DNA of 64,000 bases from Prochlorococcus sp. AG-347-G22. GTDB taxonomy: Bacteria > Cyanobacteriota > Cyanobacteriia > PCC-6307 > Cyanobiaceae. Below the pieces are notes generated by a model that saw only the letters and a list, made by a program, of their open reading frames with translations, did not search any database and had not been told where the DNA came from. The DNA is taken from the NCBI GenBank assembly GCA_003281635.1, contig QCBK01000001.1:62001-126000 (forward strand), in the 5' to 3' direction. Positions 54,422 to 64,000 of this stretch are shown here, one piece after another (positions within the stretch are counted from its first letter, which is position 1; every line of letters starts with the position of its first letter). The position numbers and the translations under genes are program-made.

Positions 54422-54844
54422 ATGTCTAATTCAAATTTCAGCAATAATCTTGGACAAGAAAATTACAGAGTTCGTTCTAACAATGAAAGATCTAATTTCA
54501 GAGATAGATCGGGCGGCAGAAGAGATGGAGGAGGATTCCGAATAAGATTGAGCGATAACGAAATGAAAGCTGTTAAATCAATACAAGAGACCTTTCAATT
54601 GAGATCTACCGTTGCGGTTCTGGGTTTCTCTGTTAGAACACTTAGCGAAATGATCAAAGACGAAAAATTGATTGAATCAATCACAGAATATGCAAAAAAT
54701 AATAAAAACTCTACTCCGAATAGACAATCACAAAATGCTTATGAAGAAAGGACAAAAACAGTACCTGATCCTTTTGCAAGACCTGTAAAAAGTCCATCAA
54801 CTGAAGAGATCCAATCTAGTGAAGTAGAAGAGGATGGCAAATAA
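54422..54844 (+). CDS. Arg/Gly-rich N-terminus protein, unknown
   Basis: The 140-residue protein has a disordered, Asn/Arg/Gly-rich N terminus (RSGGRRDGGGFRIR, about 29-42) like the RGG boxes of nucleic-acid-binding proteins. A compact middle (SDNEMKAVKSIQETFQLRSTVAVLGFSVRTLSEMI, 44-78) has a strand and two helices that could be a ribbon-helix-helix-type dimer, and the tail is acidic. Binding of RNA or DNA is an inference. The stop overlaps trpS by 11 bases, so it may be co-translated with trpS. Confidence 0.6.
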   Translation: MSNSNFSNNLGQENYRVRSNNERSNFRDRSGGRRDGGGFRIRLSDNEMKAVKSIQETFQLRSTVAVLGFSVRTLSEMIKDEKLIESITEYAKNNKNSTPNRQSQNAYEERTKTVPDPFARPVKSPSTEEIQSSEVEEDGK

Positions 54845-55850
54845 AAAAAGAATTCTTTCGGGAGTTCAACCAACTGGTGATTTACATATTGGGAATTGGC
54901 TTGGGGCCATAAATAATTGGGTGACCCTTCAAGAGCAATATGAAACATTTCTTTGTGTAGTTGATTTACATGCAATCACAGCTTCATATAATCCCAAAGA
55001 ATTATCTCAGAACACTATCTCTACTGCAGCTTTGTACGTCGCTTGTGGCATAAATCCCGATATATGCTCAATTTTTGTCCAAAGTCAGATATCTGCACAT
55101 TCAGAGCTTTGTTGGATATTAAATTGCATGACCCCAATAAACTGGATGGAAAGAATGATTCAATTCAAAGAAAAATCCATACAACAAGGAAATAATGTAT
55201 CCATTGGATTATTTGACTATCCGATCCTAATGGCTGCAGACATTCTTCTATATGACGCTGACTTTGTACCAGTAGGTGAGGATCAGAAACAACATCTTGA
55301 ACTTGCCAGAGATATTGCACAACAGAGAATTAATGCCAGATTTAGTAAGGATAAAAATATTTTAAAAATCCCTCAACCAATAATCATGAAGAATGGATCA
55401 AAAATAATGAGTTTAATTGATGGTTCAAAAAAGATGAGCAAAAGTGATCCTAATGAGGGCAGTCGTATTAACTTACTAGATCCTCCTGAAATAATTACTA
55501 AAAAAATAAAAAGAGCAAAAAGTGATAGTTTTATTGGAATTGAATTTAACAACTCTGAGAGACCAGAATCTAAAAATCTTTTGATGATTTATTCAATATT
55601 ATCTGGCAAAGAAATTTCTCAATGCGAAAATGATTTCTCAGAGACTGGATGGGGGACATTTAAAAAATTAGTTACAGAACAACTTATTGATTCACTCGAA
55701 CCTATTCAGAAAAAATATAAATTATTAATTAATGATCCCTATCAATTAAACAAAATCCTTGATGAAGGGAAGGAAAAAGCTGAAGATTTAGCAAATCAGA
55801 CTTTAAAAAGAGTTAAATCAAAATTAGGATTCTTCGAAATGGGGAAATAA
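54834..55850 (+). CDS. trpS: Tryptophanyl-tRNA synthetase
   Basis: The enzyme charges tRNA-Trp. The 338 residues have the class I signatures PTGDLHIGNWLGA (HIGN, 14-26) and SKKMSKSDPNEG (KMSKS). VGEDQKQHLELARDIA and MAADILLYDADFVPVG are conserved in bacterial TrpRS. It begins 11 bases inside the previous gene and is followed three bases later by thrS. Confidence 0.97.
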   Translation: MANKKRILSGVQPTGDLHIGNWLGAINNWVTLQEQYETFLCVVDLHAITASYNPKELSQNTISTAALYVACGINPDICSIFVQSQISAHSELCWILNCMTPINWMERMIQFKEKSIQQGNNVSIGLFDYPILMAADILLYDADFVPVGEDQKQHLELARDIAQQRINARFSKDKNILKIPQPIIMKNGSKIMSLIDGSKKMSKSDPNEGSRINLLDPPEIITKKIKRAKSDSFIGIEFNNSERPESKNLLMIYSILSGKEISQCENDFSETGWGTFKKLVTEQLIDSLEPIQKKYKLLINDPYQLNKILDEGKEKAEDLANQTLKRVKSKLGFFEMGK

Positions 55851-55853
55851 ATT

Positions 55854-57770
55854 ATGCCAATAATTACCTTACCTGATGGTTCAAAAAAGGTTTTCGAAAA
55901 ATCTGTAACCATTCTAGAAATTGCCCAGACTATAGGAGCTGGATTAGCTAAAGCAACAATTGCTGGGAAAGTAGATGGTGTTCTTCTTGATGCAACTATT
56001 CCTATAAATAAAGATTCCAAAGTTGTAATCATCACATCAAAAGATAAAGAAGGAATCGAAATTATAAGACATTCCTTTGCACACCTTATTGGTCATGCAG
56101 TTAAACAAATTTACTCTGATATTAAAATGGCGATTGGGCCTGTAATTGAAGATGGTTTTTATTACGATATTTTTTCTGAATACAGATTTACTCCTGAAGA
56201 TTTAATAAAAATTGAAAATAGAATTAATAAATTAGTAAAAACAAACTACGACGTTGAAATCTTACAAGTTTCTAAAGAAGAGGCAATTAAAACTTTTAAA
56301 GAAAGAGATGAGACTTTTAAATTACGAATAATTGAAGATATTCCTGAAGAAGGTCTCATCAATTTATACAAGCACGAAGAATATATTGACATGTGTAGAG
56401 GGCCTCACGTACCCAATACTAGACATTTGAGACACTTTAAATTACTTAAATTATCAGGTTCATACTGGAGAGGGAATAATGAGAATGAATCATTACAGAG
56501 AATATATGGAACTGCATGGGCAAAAGAAAAAGAACTTAATGACTACTTAACAAGAATTGAAGAAGCGGGAAAAAGGGATCATAGAAAACTTGGTAAAAAA
56601 CATTCACTATTTCATATACAAGAAGAATCTCCAGGAATGATTTTTTGGCATCCAAATGGATGGACAATCTACCAAGTTCTGGAAAAGTACATAAGAGAAA
56701 TACTCAAAAAAAATGATTATCTAGAAATTAAAACCCCACAAGCTGTTGATAAATCTCTTTGGGAAAAATCGGGTCATTGGGAAAAATTTAGAGAAGATAT
56801 GTTCACTACTGCATCAGAAAATCGGACTTATGCAATTAAACCAATGAATTGTCCATGCCATATTCAAGTATTTAATCAAGGTTTAAAAAGTTATAAGGAT
56901 TTACCTATTCGGCTTGCTGAATTTGGTTCTTGTCACAGAAATGAGCCCTCTGGCGCACTACACGGCTTAATGAGAGTAAGAAACTTTACACAAGATGATG
57001 CACACATATTCTGCACGGAAGAACAAATTCAAGAAGAGGTATCAACTTTTATAGATCTTGTTTTCGAGGTTTATAAAACTTTTGGTTTTGATGAAATCAT
57101 TATCAAATTATCAACTCGTCCTGAAAAAAGGGTCGGTAGTGAATTGATTTGGGATAAATCAGAGGAGGCTCTTACCAAAGCTCTCGATAATAAAAACCTA
57201 AAATGGGAACTCCAACCAGGAGAGGGGGCTTTTTATGGTCCAAAAATAGAATTCTCCTTAAAAGATTGTCTTAATAGAATTTGGCAATGTGGCACTATTC
57301 AGGTTGATTTCTCAATGCCTATTAGATTGGATGCAACTTATGTAGATATTGATAATGAGAAAAGAAATCCAGTCATGCTTCATAGAGCAATTTTGGGATC
57401 CTTTGAAAGATTTATCGGAATCTTAATTGAACAATATGAGGCAAAATTCCCAATTTGGCTTGCGCCTTACCAAATAATTTTACTGAGCATTACTGATAGA
57501 AATATTGAAAAGTGTTTAAAATTTAATGAATTATTAATTAATAATGGTTACCGATCAACAGTTGATATTAGGAATGAAAAAATAGGATATAAAATAAGGG
57601 AAGCAACCCTCCAAAGAGTTCCTTTAATTGCAGTTATTGGAGATAAAGAAGAGGAAATTGATTCAGTTGCCTTAAGAGCTTTAGATGGAAGAAATTTAGG
57701 AACTTTAAATTTACCTAATCTTTACAAATTAATGGATGGATTGATAGAAAAAAGAGGAAGAACAGAATAA
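55854..57770 (+). CDS. thrS: Threonyl-tRNA synthetase
   Basis: The enzyme charges tRNA-Thr. The 638 residues have all parts: TGS domain (1-60), editing domain with [13 protein letters not shown] (HxxxH) and CRGPHVPNT, and the class II core with zinc ligands in [28 protein letters not shown] and QVDFSMP. The anticodon domain is at the C terminus (about 540-638). No leader that would suggest T-box or self-operator control fits in the three-base gap after trpS. Confidence 0.97.
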   Translation: MPIITLPDGSKKVFEKSVTILEIAQTIGAGLAKATIAGKVDGVLLDATIPINKDSKVVIITSKDKEGIEIIRHSFAHLIGHAVKQIYSDIKMAIGPVIEDGFYYDIFSEYRFTPEDLIKIENRINKLVKTNYDVEILQVSKEEAIKTFKERDETFKLRIIEDIPEEGLINLYKHEEYIDMCRGPHVPNTRHLRHFKLLKLSGSYWRGNNENESLQRIYGTAWAKEKELNDYLTRIEEAGKRDHRKLGKKHSLFHIQEESPGMIFWHPNGWTIYQVLEKYIREILKKNDYLEIKTPQAVDKSLWEKSGHWEKFREDMFTTASENRTYAIKPMNCPCHIQVFNQGLKSYKDLPIRLAEFGSCHRNEPSGALHGLMRVRNFTQDDAHIFCTEEQIQEEVSTFIDLVFEVYKTFGFDEIIIKLSTRPEKRVGSELIWDKSEEALTKALDNKNLKWELQPGEGAFYGPKIEFSLKDCLNRIWQCGTIQVDFSMPIRLDATYVDIDNEKRNPVMLHRAILGSFERFIGILIEQYEAKFPIWLAPYQIILLSITDRNIEKCLKFNELLINNGYRSTVDIRNEKIGYKIREATLQRVPLIAVIGDKEEEIDSVALRALDGRNLGTLNLPNLYKLMDGLIEKRGRTE

Positions 57771-57779
57771 TTTAAATAC

Positions 57780-58805
57780 ATGAATTTTCTCGCTTGTGAT
57801 TTAGGGGGTACAAAGGTACTATTAGGTATATTCGAAAAAGAAAAAAATAATAATTCGCCTAAGTTAATATTCAAAAAGAAATATATATCATCTGATTGGG
57901 GTTCTTTTGAATTAATCTTAGAAGATTTTCTCAAAAAAGAATGCAAAAATATTATTCATCCTTCTTCTGCATGTTTCGCCGTGGCTGGTCCTTTATCTAA
58001 CAACAACGCAAAAATAATTAATTTGTCATGGAATATTTCTGGAAATGCTTTACAGAACAAATTTAATTTTAAAAGCTGTGAGCTAATAAATGATTTCGCT
58101 GTACAAATTTATGGAATACCCTTTTTAAAAAAAAATCAATATTTTACTATCCAAAATGGTTCCCATTCAGAAGGAGCTAATAATGATTTGCATGCCATTG
58201 TTGGAGCTGGGACTGGTTTGGGCATTGCAAGAGGAATAATCACAGGGGAAAAAGTAAAAGTCTTAGCTAGTGAAGGAGGTCATGCTGAGTACTCCCCAAA
58301 GTCAAAATTAGAATGGGAATTAAAAATTTGGCTTAAGAATTATCTAAAAGTTGAAAGGATATCTTGCGAGAGAATTATTAGCGGCACGGGTTTATCAAGA
58401 ATTGCCGAATGGAGACTAAGCAAACCTGATGCACAAAACCATCCTCTACAAAAATATTTGAAAAAAATTAAAATTTTTGATGCTGCGAGAAAAGAACTAC
58501 CTGAAAAAATTTGTAATCTTTCTAAAGAAGGGGATAAGATAATGATTGAAGTTGAGAGGATTTGGTTAGGCGCTTATGCCTCTTTATTGGGAGATGTTGC
58601 TCTTCAAGAATTATGCTTTGGCGGGTTATGGATTTCTGGAGGAACTGCATCAAAACATTTCAAAAACTTTAAATCAGATTTATTTTTAAAACAATTTTTC
58701 GACAAGGGAAGATTAAAAGATATTCTTAAAACAATACCTATGAACGTAATCTTAGATGAAGAGTTTGGACTATTTAGTGCAGCCTGCAGAGCAAAAATGC
58801 TTTAA
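57780..58805 (+). CDS. glk: Glucokinase
   Basis: The enzyme phosphorylates free glucose with ATP in the cytoplasm. The 341 residues belong to the bacterial Glk group: ACDLGGTKVLLGIF (5-18) is phosphate loop 1, FAVAGPLSNNNAKIINLSWNIS and ELINDFAVQ follow (the last with the catalytic Asp), then GAGTGLGIARG and SEGGHAEY. It lies between thrS (nine bases) and thrB (18 bases). It would feed glucose from glycogen breakdown or uptake into the pentose phosphate path. Confidence 0.93.
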   Translation: MNFLACDLGGTKVLLGIFEKEKNNNSPKLIFKKKYISSDWGSFELILEDFLKKECKNIIHPSSACFAVAGPLSNNNAKIINLSWNISGNALQNKFNFKSCELINDFAVQIYGIPFLKKNQYFTIQNGSHSEGANNDLHAIVGAGTGLGIARGIITGEKVKVLASEGGHAEYSPKSKLEWELKIWLKNYLKVERISCERIISGTGLSRIAEWRLSKPDAQNHPLQKYLKKIKIFDAARKELPEKICNLSKEGDKIMIEVERIWLGAYASLLGDVALQELCFGGLWISGGTASKHFKNFKSDLFLKQFFDKGRLKDILKTIPMNVILDEEFGLFSAACRAKML

Positions 58806-58823
58806 AAAACTTAAAAACAAAAA

Positions 58824-59771
58824 ATGTTTATCCCCGAAGTAGGTAAAAAAATAAGGGTAACAGTTCCTTCTACAACTGCCAATTTAGGGCCTGGATTCGA
58901 TTGTCTTGGAGCAGCATTAGATTTGTATAATGAGTTTATTTTTACAAGAATTGAAGGTGGTGGAGATAGATTTGATTTAATAATGGAAAGTACAGATGGT
59001 AATCACTTAAGAGGAGGACCTGAAAACTTAGTTTTTAGAGCGGCTCAAAAAGTTTGGGAGAGCGCTAATATGGAACCTTTTGCACTCGAAGCAAGAGTTA
59101 AGTTAGCAGTGCCACCTGCACGCGGACTTGGAAGTAGTGCTACAGCAATAGTAGCTGGACTAATCGGAGCAAATGCAATTATGAACTCTCCATTGTCCAA
59201 AGAAAAACTCCTTGAACTTGCAATTGACATAGAAGGTCATCCTGATAATGTAGTTCCTTCTCTTCTAGGTGGGCTTTGTTTAACAGCCAAGTCGTCTTCA
59301 CAAAGATGGAGAATCATTAGATGTGATTGGCACGATTCAATTAAAGCTGTTGTAGCAATACCTGCAATTCGTCTAAGCACAAGTGAAGCAAGAAAGGTTA
59401 TGCCCAAGAATGTGCCCATATCTGATGCCGTAACAAATATGGGGGCACTTACCTTGTTACTAAATGGCTTAAAAGCAGGAAATGAGGAACTTATAAAAGA
59501 GGGAATGTTTGATAAGCTACATGAACCTTATAGATGGAAACTTATTAAAGGTGGACAGGAAGTAAAAGATGCAGCAATAAATGCGGGTGCTCTAGGATGC
59601 GCAATTAGTGGGGCTGGACCAAGTATTTTAGCTTTGTGTAAAAAAGAAAATGGTAAAAACGTCAGTCAAGCAATGGTTAAAGCATGGGAAAAGTCTGGTG
59701 TAGCAAGCAGAGCACCATTCTTAAACGTTCAAACAAAAGGTAGCCAATTTAGCACTATCTCTGGTAAGTAG
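58824..59771 (+). CDS. thrB: Homoserine kinase
   Basis: ThrB phosphorylates homoserine on the way to threonine, and competes with MetA (10926-11816) for it. The 315 residues are of the GHMP family: VPSTTANLGPGFDCLGAALDLY at the start (key TANLGPGFD), the ATP loop PPARGLGSSATAIVAG, and the C-terminal GALGCAISGAGPS. The start at ATG 58824 is the only good one. Confidence 0.97.
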   Translation: MFIPEVGKKIRVTVPSTTANLGPGFDCLGAALDLYNEFIFTRIEGGGDRFDLIMESTDGNHLRGGPENLVFRAAQKVWESANMEPFALEARVKLAVPPARGLGSSATAIVAGLIGANAIMNSPLSKEKLLELAIDIEGHPDNVVPSLLGGLCLTAKSSSQRWRIIRCDWHDSIKAVVAIPAIRLSTSEARKVMPKNVPISDAVTNMGALTLLLNGLKAGNEELIKEGMFDKLHEPYRWKLIKGGQEVKDAAINAGALGCAISGAGPSILALCKKENGKNVSQAMVKAWEKSGVASRAPFLNVQTKGSQFSTISGK

Positions 59772-59850
59772 TTTTGCTTAGGCGTTTTTAATGTTATAGT
59801 CTCAAGCTAGTACAACTTCAACTAGAATAAAAAAATTATTCATTCCATAA

Positions 59851-61392
59851 ATGAATTTAGAATCTTTTCCTTGGCTATCATCTATTGTTTTACTGCCATT
59901 AATTGGGGCATTAACAATGCCTTTTTTGAATTCGAAAGAAGGAGAAGATAATACACTCCCTAGAAATATCTCATTAAGTTTTTTATTTGTAGATTTCTTA
60001 CTAATAATCGGCGTTCTTTTTCAAAAATTCAATACTTCAGATAGCTCTTTGCAACTGGTAGAAAAAATTACTTGGTTACCTTCAATTGGCTTAGAGTGGT
60101 CTCTAGGAGTCGATGGATTATCTGCCCCATTAGTAGCTTTGAGTGGGTTAATTACATTTTTATCAGCTGCCGCTAGTTGGAAAATCAAGAAAAAATCTAA
60201 TCTATATTTTGCTCTTTTATTAGTCCAAGCATCTGCGCAGGCACTTGTTTTCCTTTCTCAAGATTTCCTGTTATTTTTCTTGGCATGGGAACTTGAATTA
60301 GTTCCCGTATATCTTCTTATTGCAATATGGGGAGGGAAAAAGAAATTATATGCGGCCACTAAATTTATTCTTTATACAGCTTTAGCTTCATTATTAATAC
60401 TCATAAGTGGGTTAGCACTTGCATTGAGCGGTGACACCTTTACTCTAAATATTACTGATTTAACCAATAAACATGTAACAGGTAGTCTAGCTTTATTATC
60501 TTACTTAGGATTTTTAATTGGTTTTGGAGTAAAACTGCCTATTTTTCCATTACATACTTGGCTACCCGATGCACATGGAGAGGCTAATGCACCAGTCTCA
60601 ATGTTACTAGCTGGAATACTTTTGAAAATGGGAGGCTACGCTCTTTTAAGATTTAATGTTCAAATACTACCTGAAGTACATCTTCAAATTGCACCTGCAT
60701 TAATTATCCTTGGAATCATTAACATAATCTATGGTGCATTAAATGCATTTGCACAAGATAACGTCAAAAGAAGAATTGCGTGTAGCTCAGTGAGTCATAT
60801 GGGTTTTGTTTTATTAGGAATTGGGGCAGTTGATGCTCTAGGTATAAGTGGAGCAATGTTACAAATGATCAGTCACGGACTTATCGCTGCAGCTATGTTT
60901 TTTGTTACTGGCTCATTCTATGAAAGGACAAATACCCTTTCAATACCAAATATGGGCGGTTTGGCAAAGGTATTGCCAATAACCTTTGCTTTTTTCTTAG
61001 CAAGCTCTTTGGCCTCTCTAGCGTTACCTGGCATGAGCGGTTTTATAAGCGAAATAACTGTATTTTTAGGCATCACTAGTCAAGAGGGCTTCAGCTCCAT
61101 CTTTAGATCGATCACAATTCTTATTGCTGCAATAGGTCTAGTTTTAACGCCAATATATCTTTTATCAATGTGTAGAAGAGTATTTTTTGGTCCTAGAATT
61201 CCTGCACTAGCTACAGTTAAAGAGATGAATGGTAGAGAATTGACGATCGGATTCAGTTTATTGTTGCCTACTTTGGTAATAGGTTTTTGGCCGAAAATCG
61301 CCATTAATTTATACGAAACTTCAACCAATGCTCTCAGTCAGCAGCTTACTTTAGCTAAGTTAATAGGTATTATTACAACACTAGTTAATTAA
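59851..61392 (+). CDS. ndhD: NAD(P)H-quinone oxidoreductase subunit 4
   Basis: NdhD is an antiporter-like proton-pumping subunit of NDH-1 in the thylakoid, used for cyclic electron flow and respiration. The 513 residues give 13-14 membrane segments. [18 protein letters not shown] holds the conserved Glu of TM5, [22 protein letters not shown] the Lys/His set, and [12 protein letters not shown] follows; these are typical of ND4-type subunits. Subtype (NdhD1 versus CO2-uptake D3/D4) is not certain; Prochlorococcus lacks the CO2-uptake types. It has its own 79-base leader after thrB. Confidence 0.94.
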   Translation: MNLESFPWLSSIVLLPLIGALTMPFLNSKEGEDNTLPRNISLSFLFVDFLLIIGVLFQKFNTSDSSLQLVEKITWLPSIGLEWSLGVDGLSAPLVALSGLITFLSAAASWKIKKKSNLYFALLLVQASAQALVFLSQDFLLFFLAWELELVPVYLLIAIWGGKKKLYAATKFILYTALASLLILISGLALALSGDTFTLNITDLTNKHVTGSLALLSYLGFLIGFGVKLPIFPLHTWLPDAHGEANAPVSMLLAGILLKMGGYALLRFNVQILPEVHLQIAPALIILGIINIIYGALNAFAQDNVKRRIACSSVSHMGFVLLGIGAVDALGISGAMLQMISHGLIAAAMFFVTGSFYERTNTLSIPNMGGLAKVLPITFAFFLASSLASLALPGMSGFISEITVFLGITSQEGFSSIFRSITILIAAIGLVLTPIYLLSMCRRVFFGPRIPALATVKEMNGRELTIGFSLLLPTLVIGFWPKIAINLYETSTNALSQQLTLAKLIGIITTLVN

Positions 61393-61406
61393 ATTATTTT
61401 TAATAA

Positions 61407-63485
61407 ATGGACACCCCAATTTTTAATTATGGAGAATTACCAGAATTCAAAAAATTTACTCCAGAAAACATAAGTAAAGAATTTCCCATAGTACTTGAAA
61501 AGATTACTGAAGATTTTAAAAAAATAGAGAAAAATTTATCTAATTATTTGATTCAGAATGATTTAAATTGGGATAAAGTAATAAATCCACTTAATGAAGT
61601 TAATGAAATCCTTAGATGGAGTTGGGGAGTAATAAGTCATCTAAATGCTGTAAATAATTCTGAAAGCCTAAGAAATATTTATTCAAAATTTCTTCCAGAG
61701 ATTATTAGCTTGAGTAACAAATTCGGACAAAGTAAAATTATTTACAAAGCTTTAGTAAAGCTTAAAGAGACAAACAACTTTGATCAAGTCAAAAACAGAA
61801 TTTTAGATAAAGAAATTCTTGATATGCAACACAAAGGAATTTCTCTACCAAAAAACGATCAAGAAGAATTCAACAACATTTCAGAAAAACTTGGAAAGCT
61901 ATCAACAGACTTCAGCAACAATGTTCTTGATGCTACTAATAAATGGTTTCTTATATTAAGTAAAAAATCTGAAGTCGATGGTCTTCCTGAACGAGTACTT
62001 GAATTGATGGCAATTTCTGCGCACAGTCACTTAAATAAAAATGAAGAGGTTGATATTAAAAATGGTCCTTGGAAATTGAGTCTAGATATTCCAACTTATA
62101 CTTCATTCATGACATATGCCACCGACCGTAATCTTAGAGAAAAACTATATAAGGCTTTCGTTGGTAGAGCCTCTCAAGGAGAAAAAAATAATTCTCAAAT
62201 CATTGAAGAGATATTATCTCTTAGAACTAAACAGGCTAATCTTCTCGGTTATAAAAGTTGGGCAGAACTAAGTTTGTCAACAAAAATGGCGAAAGAAATT
62301 AAAAATGTTGAAAACCTTTTAGAAGAATTGAGAGAACCAGCATACCAAACGGCAAAAATTGAATTAGAAACTCTCAATAACTTTTCTAAAGCTAATGGTT
62401 TTCCAAAATCGCAGAATATTGAGCCTTGGGATATTAGTTTTTGGTCTGAACTTCTTAGAAAGGAAAAGTTCAATTTGGATCAAGAGTCTTTGAGACCATG
62501 GTTCCCACTAAATGATGTTTTGAAAGGTTTATTTAAATTAAGCGAAAAGCTTTTTGAAATTAAAGTAGTAGAAACAACTGATGAGGCACCGATTTGGAAT
62601 GATGACGTTTTATTTTTTAACATCCTCGATAAAGCAGATAACAAAATAGCATCTTTTTACCTCGATCCATATTCTCGGCCTAAATCAAAGAGAGGAGGTG
62701 CTTGGATGGATGAATGTTTGAATAAAAATAATATTACCCTCCCAGTAGCTTATCTCGTCTGTAATCAGACTCCACCATCAAAAGATAAACCAAGTTTGAT
62801 GAGTTTTGAAGAAGTTCAGACACTGTTCCATGAATTTGGACATGGTCTTCAACACATGCTCACTACTGTAAATCTTCCTCAGGCAGCTGGGATCAATAAC
62901 GTTGAATGGGATGCAGTCGAACTTCCAAGTCAATTTATGGAAAACTGGTGTTTCCACAAAAATACACTTTTAAATATTGCTAAGCACTATAAAACAGGAG
63001 AAAAATTATCTGATGAAAATTTTGAAAAGCTCGTAAATAATAGAACTTTTAATTGTGGTATGGCTACCCTTAGACAACTACATTTCGCGATAACAGACCT
63101 CAGATTACACAGTAGTATCGATCAAAACAAAGGTAAAACAGCGGATGAAATAAGAAGAGAAATTGCTAAACAAACTACTGTTATTGAACCAATTCAAGAA
63201 GATCAATTTCTTTGTTGTTTTAGTCATATATTTGCAGGCGGTTATTCTGCAGGATATTACTCATATAAATGGGCTGAAGTTCTAAGTGCTGATGCTTTTT
63301 CAATGTTCGAAGAAGCTGATCTGGAAAACTCTGAAGATTTAAACTTAATAGGAAAGAAATTTAAAGATACAATACTTAGCTTGGGAGGAAGCTTACCTCC
63401 ATTAGATATATTTAAACTATTCAGGGGAAGAGAGCCACAAACAGATTCTTTAATAAGACATTTAGGTCTAGCTGGAGCTACTTAA
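61407..63485 (+). CDS. prlC: M3-family oligopeptidase (oligopeptidase A-like)
   Basis: The enzyme cuts short peptides, including spent signal peptides, in the cytoplasm. The 692 residues match the M3A family. The zinc site is FHEFGHGLQHML (HExxH) with a downstream Glu in VELPSQFMENW. SRPKSKRGGAWMD and AGGYSAGYYSYKWAEVLSADAFSMF are the other family blocks. The gene starts 14 bases after ndhD. Its last eight bases overlap the end of the opposite hydrolase gene. Confidence 0.94.
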   Translation: MDTPIFNYGELPEFKKFTPENISKEFPIVLEKITEDFKKIEKNLSNYLIQNDLNWDKVINPLNEVNEILRWSWGVISHLNAVNNSESLRNIYSKFLPEIISLSNKFGQSKIIYKALVKLKETNNFDQVKNRILDKEILDMQHKGISLPKNDQEEFNNISEKLGKLSTDFSNNVLDATNKWFLILSKKSEVDGLPERVLELMAISAHSHLNKNEEVDIKNGPWKLSLDIPTYTSFMTYATDRNLREKLYKAFVGRASQGEKNNSQIIEEILSLRTKQANLLGYKSWAELSLSTKMAKEIKNVENLLEELREPAYQTAKIELETLNNFSKANGFPKSQNIEPWDISFWSELLRKEKFNLDQESLRPWFPLNDVLKGLFKLSEKLFEIKVVETTDEAPIWNDDVLFFNILDKADNKIASFYLDPYSRPKSKRGGAWMDECLNKNNITLPVAYLVCNQTPPSKDKPSLMSFEEVQTLFHEFGHGLQHMLTTVNLPQAAGINNVEWDAVELPSQFMENWCFHKNTLLNIAKHYKTGEKLSDENFEKLVNNRTFNCGMATLRQLHFAITDLRLHSSIDQNKGKTADEIRREIAKQTTVIEPIQEDQFLCCFSHIFAGGYSAGYYSYKWAEVLSADAFSMFEEADLENSEDLNLIGKKFKDTILSLGGSLPPLDIFKLFRGREPQTDSLIRHLGLAGAT

Positions 63486-64000
63486 TAATTTCACCGATTA
63501 TTTTGTCAACCACAGTTTTATTTCTTACAAGATTTCTATGTTTATATACATTTACTGATATTTTTTTTCCAAAATTTAAATTTGTCCACCAGCCAGGGAA
63601 AACCATCAAATCCCAATAAGTGTAGAAATTTATACACTCAATATCATCAAGAAAAAAATCATTATTTGCGAGTTCTTTCAAAAACTTACTATTTATTTTC
63701 ATTTCTGCTATTCCTCTAAAAGGGTATTTAGGTATTAATTGAGCCATCAAAGTTCCTTTGTGAGGGGAACCTATAGATATTAATCTTCTTGTTCTTTTAT
63801 GCCCATTAAATTTTTGAAGCCAGTATCTGCCAACTATTCCTCCCATAGAAAATCCCAAAATATCTATTTCTTTTCTTAAACCATATTTCTCTAAAATTAA
63901 TTCGTTTAATTTATTAGTTAAATCCTGAATTGAAGTCATTCCATATGAATGATTAAGAGTTGGGGCAAAATATTCAATTCCAATATCATCAAGTTTAGAG
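63478..64000 (-). CDS. Alpha/beta hydrolase or lipase-like protein, C-terminal part
   Basis: The frame is open to the right edge, so the true start lies outside; about 173 C-terminal residues are visible, beginning KLDDIGIEYFAPTL. The nucleophile elbow is ILGFSMGGIVGRYWL (G-x-S-x-G), as in lipases of the PGAP1/LipA kind, followed by ISIGSPHKGT. A catalytic histidine may be that in YKHRNLV near the end. A triacylglycerol-lipase-like or acyltransferase role is possible; the substrate is unknown. Met codons inside the visible part (63939) are not credible starts because the first strand lies before them. Confidence 0.8.
   Translation of the reverse strand, partial: SKLDDIGIEYFAPTLNHSYGMTSIQDLTNKLNELILEKYGLRKEIDILGFSMGGIVGRYWLQKFNGHKRTRRLISIGSPHKGTLMAQLIPKYPFRGIAEMKINSKFLKELANNDFFLDDIECINFYTYWDLMVFPGWWTNLNFGKKISVNVYKHRNLVRNKTVVDKIIGEIIK

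Overview
The window is a gene-dense, AT-rich stretch (roughly 30% GC by eye) of a chromosome that looks like high-light-adapted Prochlorococcus. The evidence is a prochlorophyte chlorophyll-binding antenna gene (pcb), a plant-type lycopene cyclase, NDH-1 subunit NdhD, phylloquinone genes (menD, menB), a Tic20-like protein, a StpA-type glucosylglycerol-phosphate phosphatase, several small cyanobacterial families of unknown function, very short intergenic gaps and frequent TTG/GTG starts. The order of genes around pcb fits what I remember of high-light Prochlorococcus genomes, but I could not align anything. There is no rRNA, insertion sequence, integrase or CRISPR array; one tRNA gene (Ser, anticodon TGA) is present.

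Layout. 1-621: the N-terminal part of a family 2 glycosyltransferase and tRNA-Ser. 695-4492: small genes of mostly unknown function (membrane, secreted, Tic20-like, glyoxalase I, a ribbon-helix-helix-like protein and partner, a secreted pentapeptide-repeat protein). 4600-9324: GMC flavoprotein, double-domain cobaltochelatase CbiX with a His-rich tail, and a FAD-linked oxidase. 9355-13158: SulP anion transporter next to metY-metA, whose residues point to the O-acetylhomoserine route to methionine. 13228-17837: unknown genes, StpA and the radical SAM protein ArsS. 17844-20092: Fur-type regulator with a likely self-operator, isochorismatase-like hydrolase, MscS channel. 20063-24815: POR-like short-chain reductase, lycopene cyclase, another reductase, a GIY-YIG/membrane fusion and a glutathione transferase. 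24852-28898: GltS-type symporter, pcb with a clear terminator, and small unknown genes.

28898-38896: hisS, a protein with a 10-residue tandem repeat, DnaQ-like exonuclease, DUF1350, acs, and a long leftward run sds-murI-amidase-nitrilase-comB. 39023-42626: aroA, an MnmC-like methyltransferase and glmU run rightward and meet leftward murF. The leftward run menD-menB-glgA-murF is divergent from lepB. 49180-54256: a leftward unit of a DUF697 membrane protein, a three-gene manganese ABC transporter and a DUF4336 protein. 54422-63485: a rightward run with an RG-rich protein, trpS, thrS, glucokinase, thrB, ndhD and an M3 oligopeptidase. The window ends inside a leftward alpha/beta hydrolase gene.

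Most of the window is housekeeping: sulfur and methionine metabolism, carotenoid and quinone synthesis, cell-wall precursors, glycogen synthesis, aminoacylation and metal supply. The points most worth following are the 10-residue-repeat protein, three DnaA-box-like sites in the longest gene-free gap, the DUF4336 gene coupled to the Mn transporter, the GIY-YIG/membrane fusion, the apparent Fur box before fur, and the pairing of StpA with an unrecognised 502-residue protein. I see no convincing evidence of a wholly new defence or mobile system.
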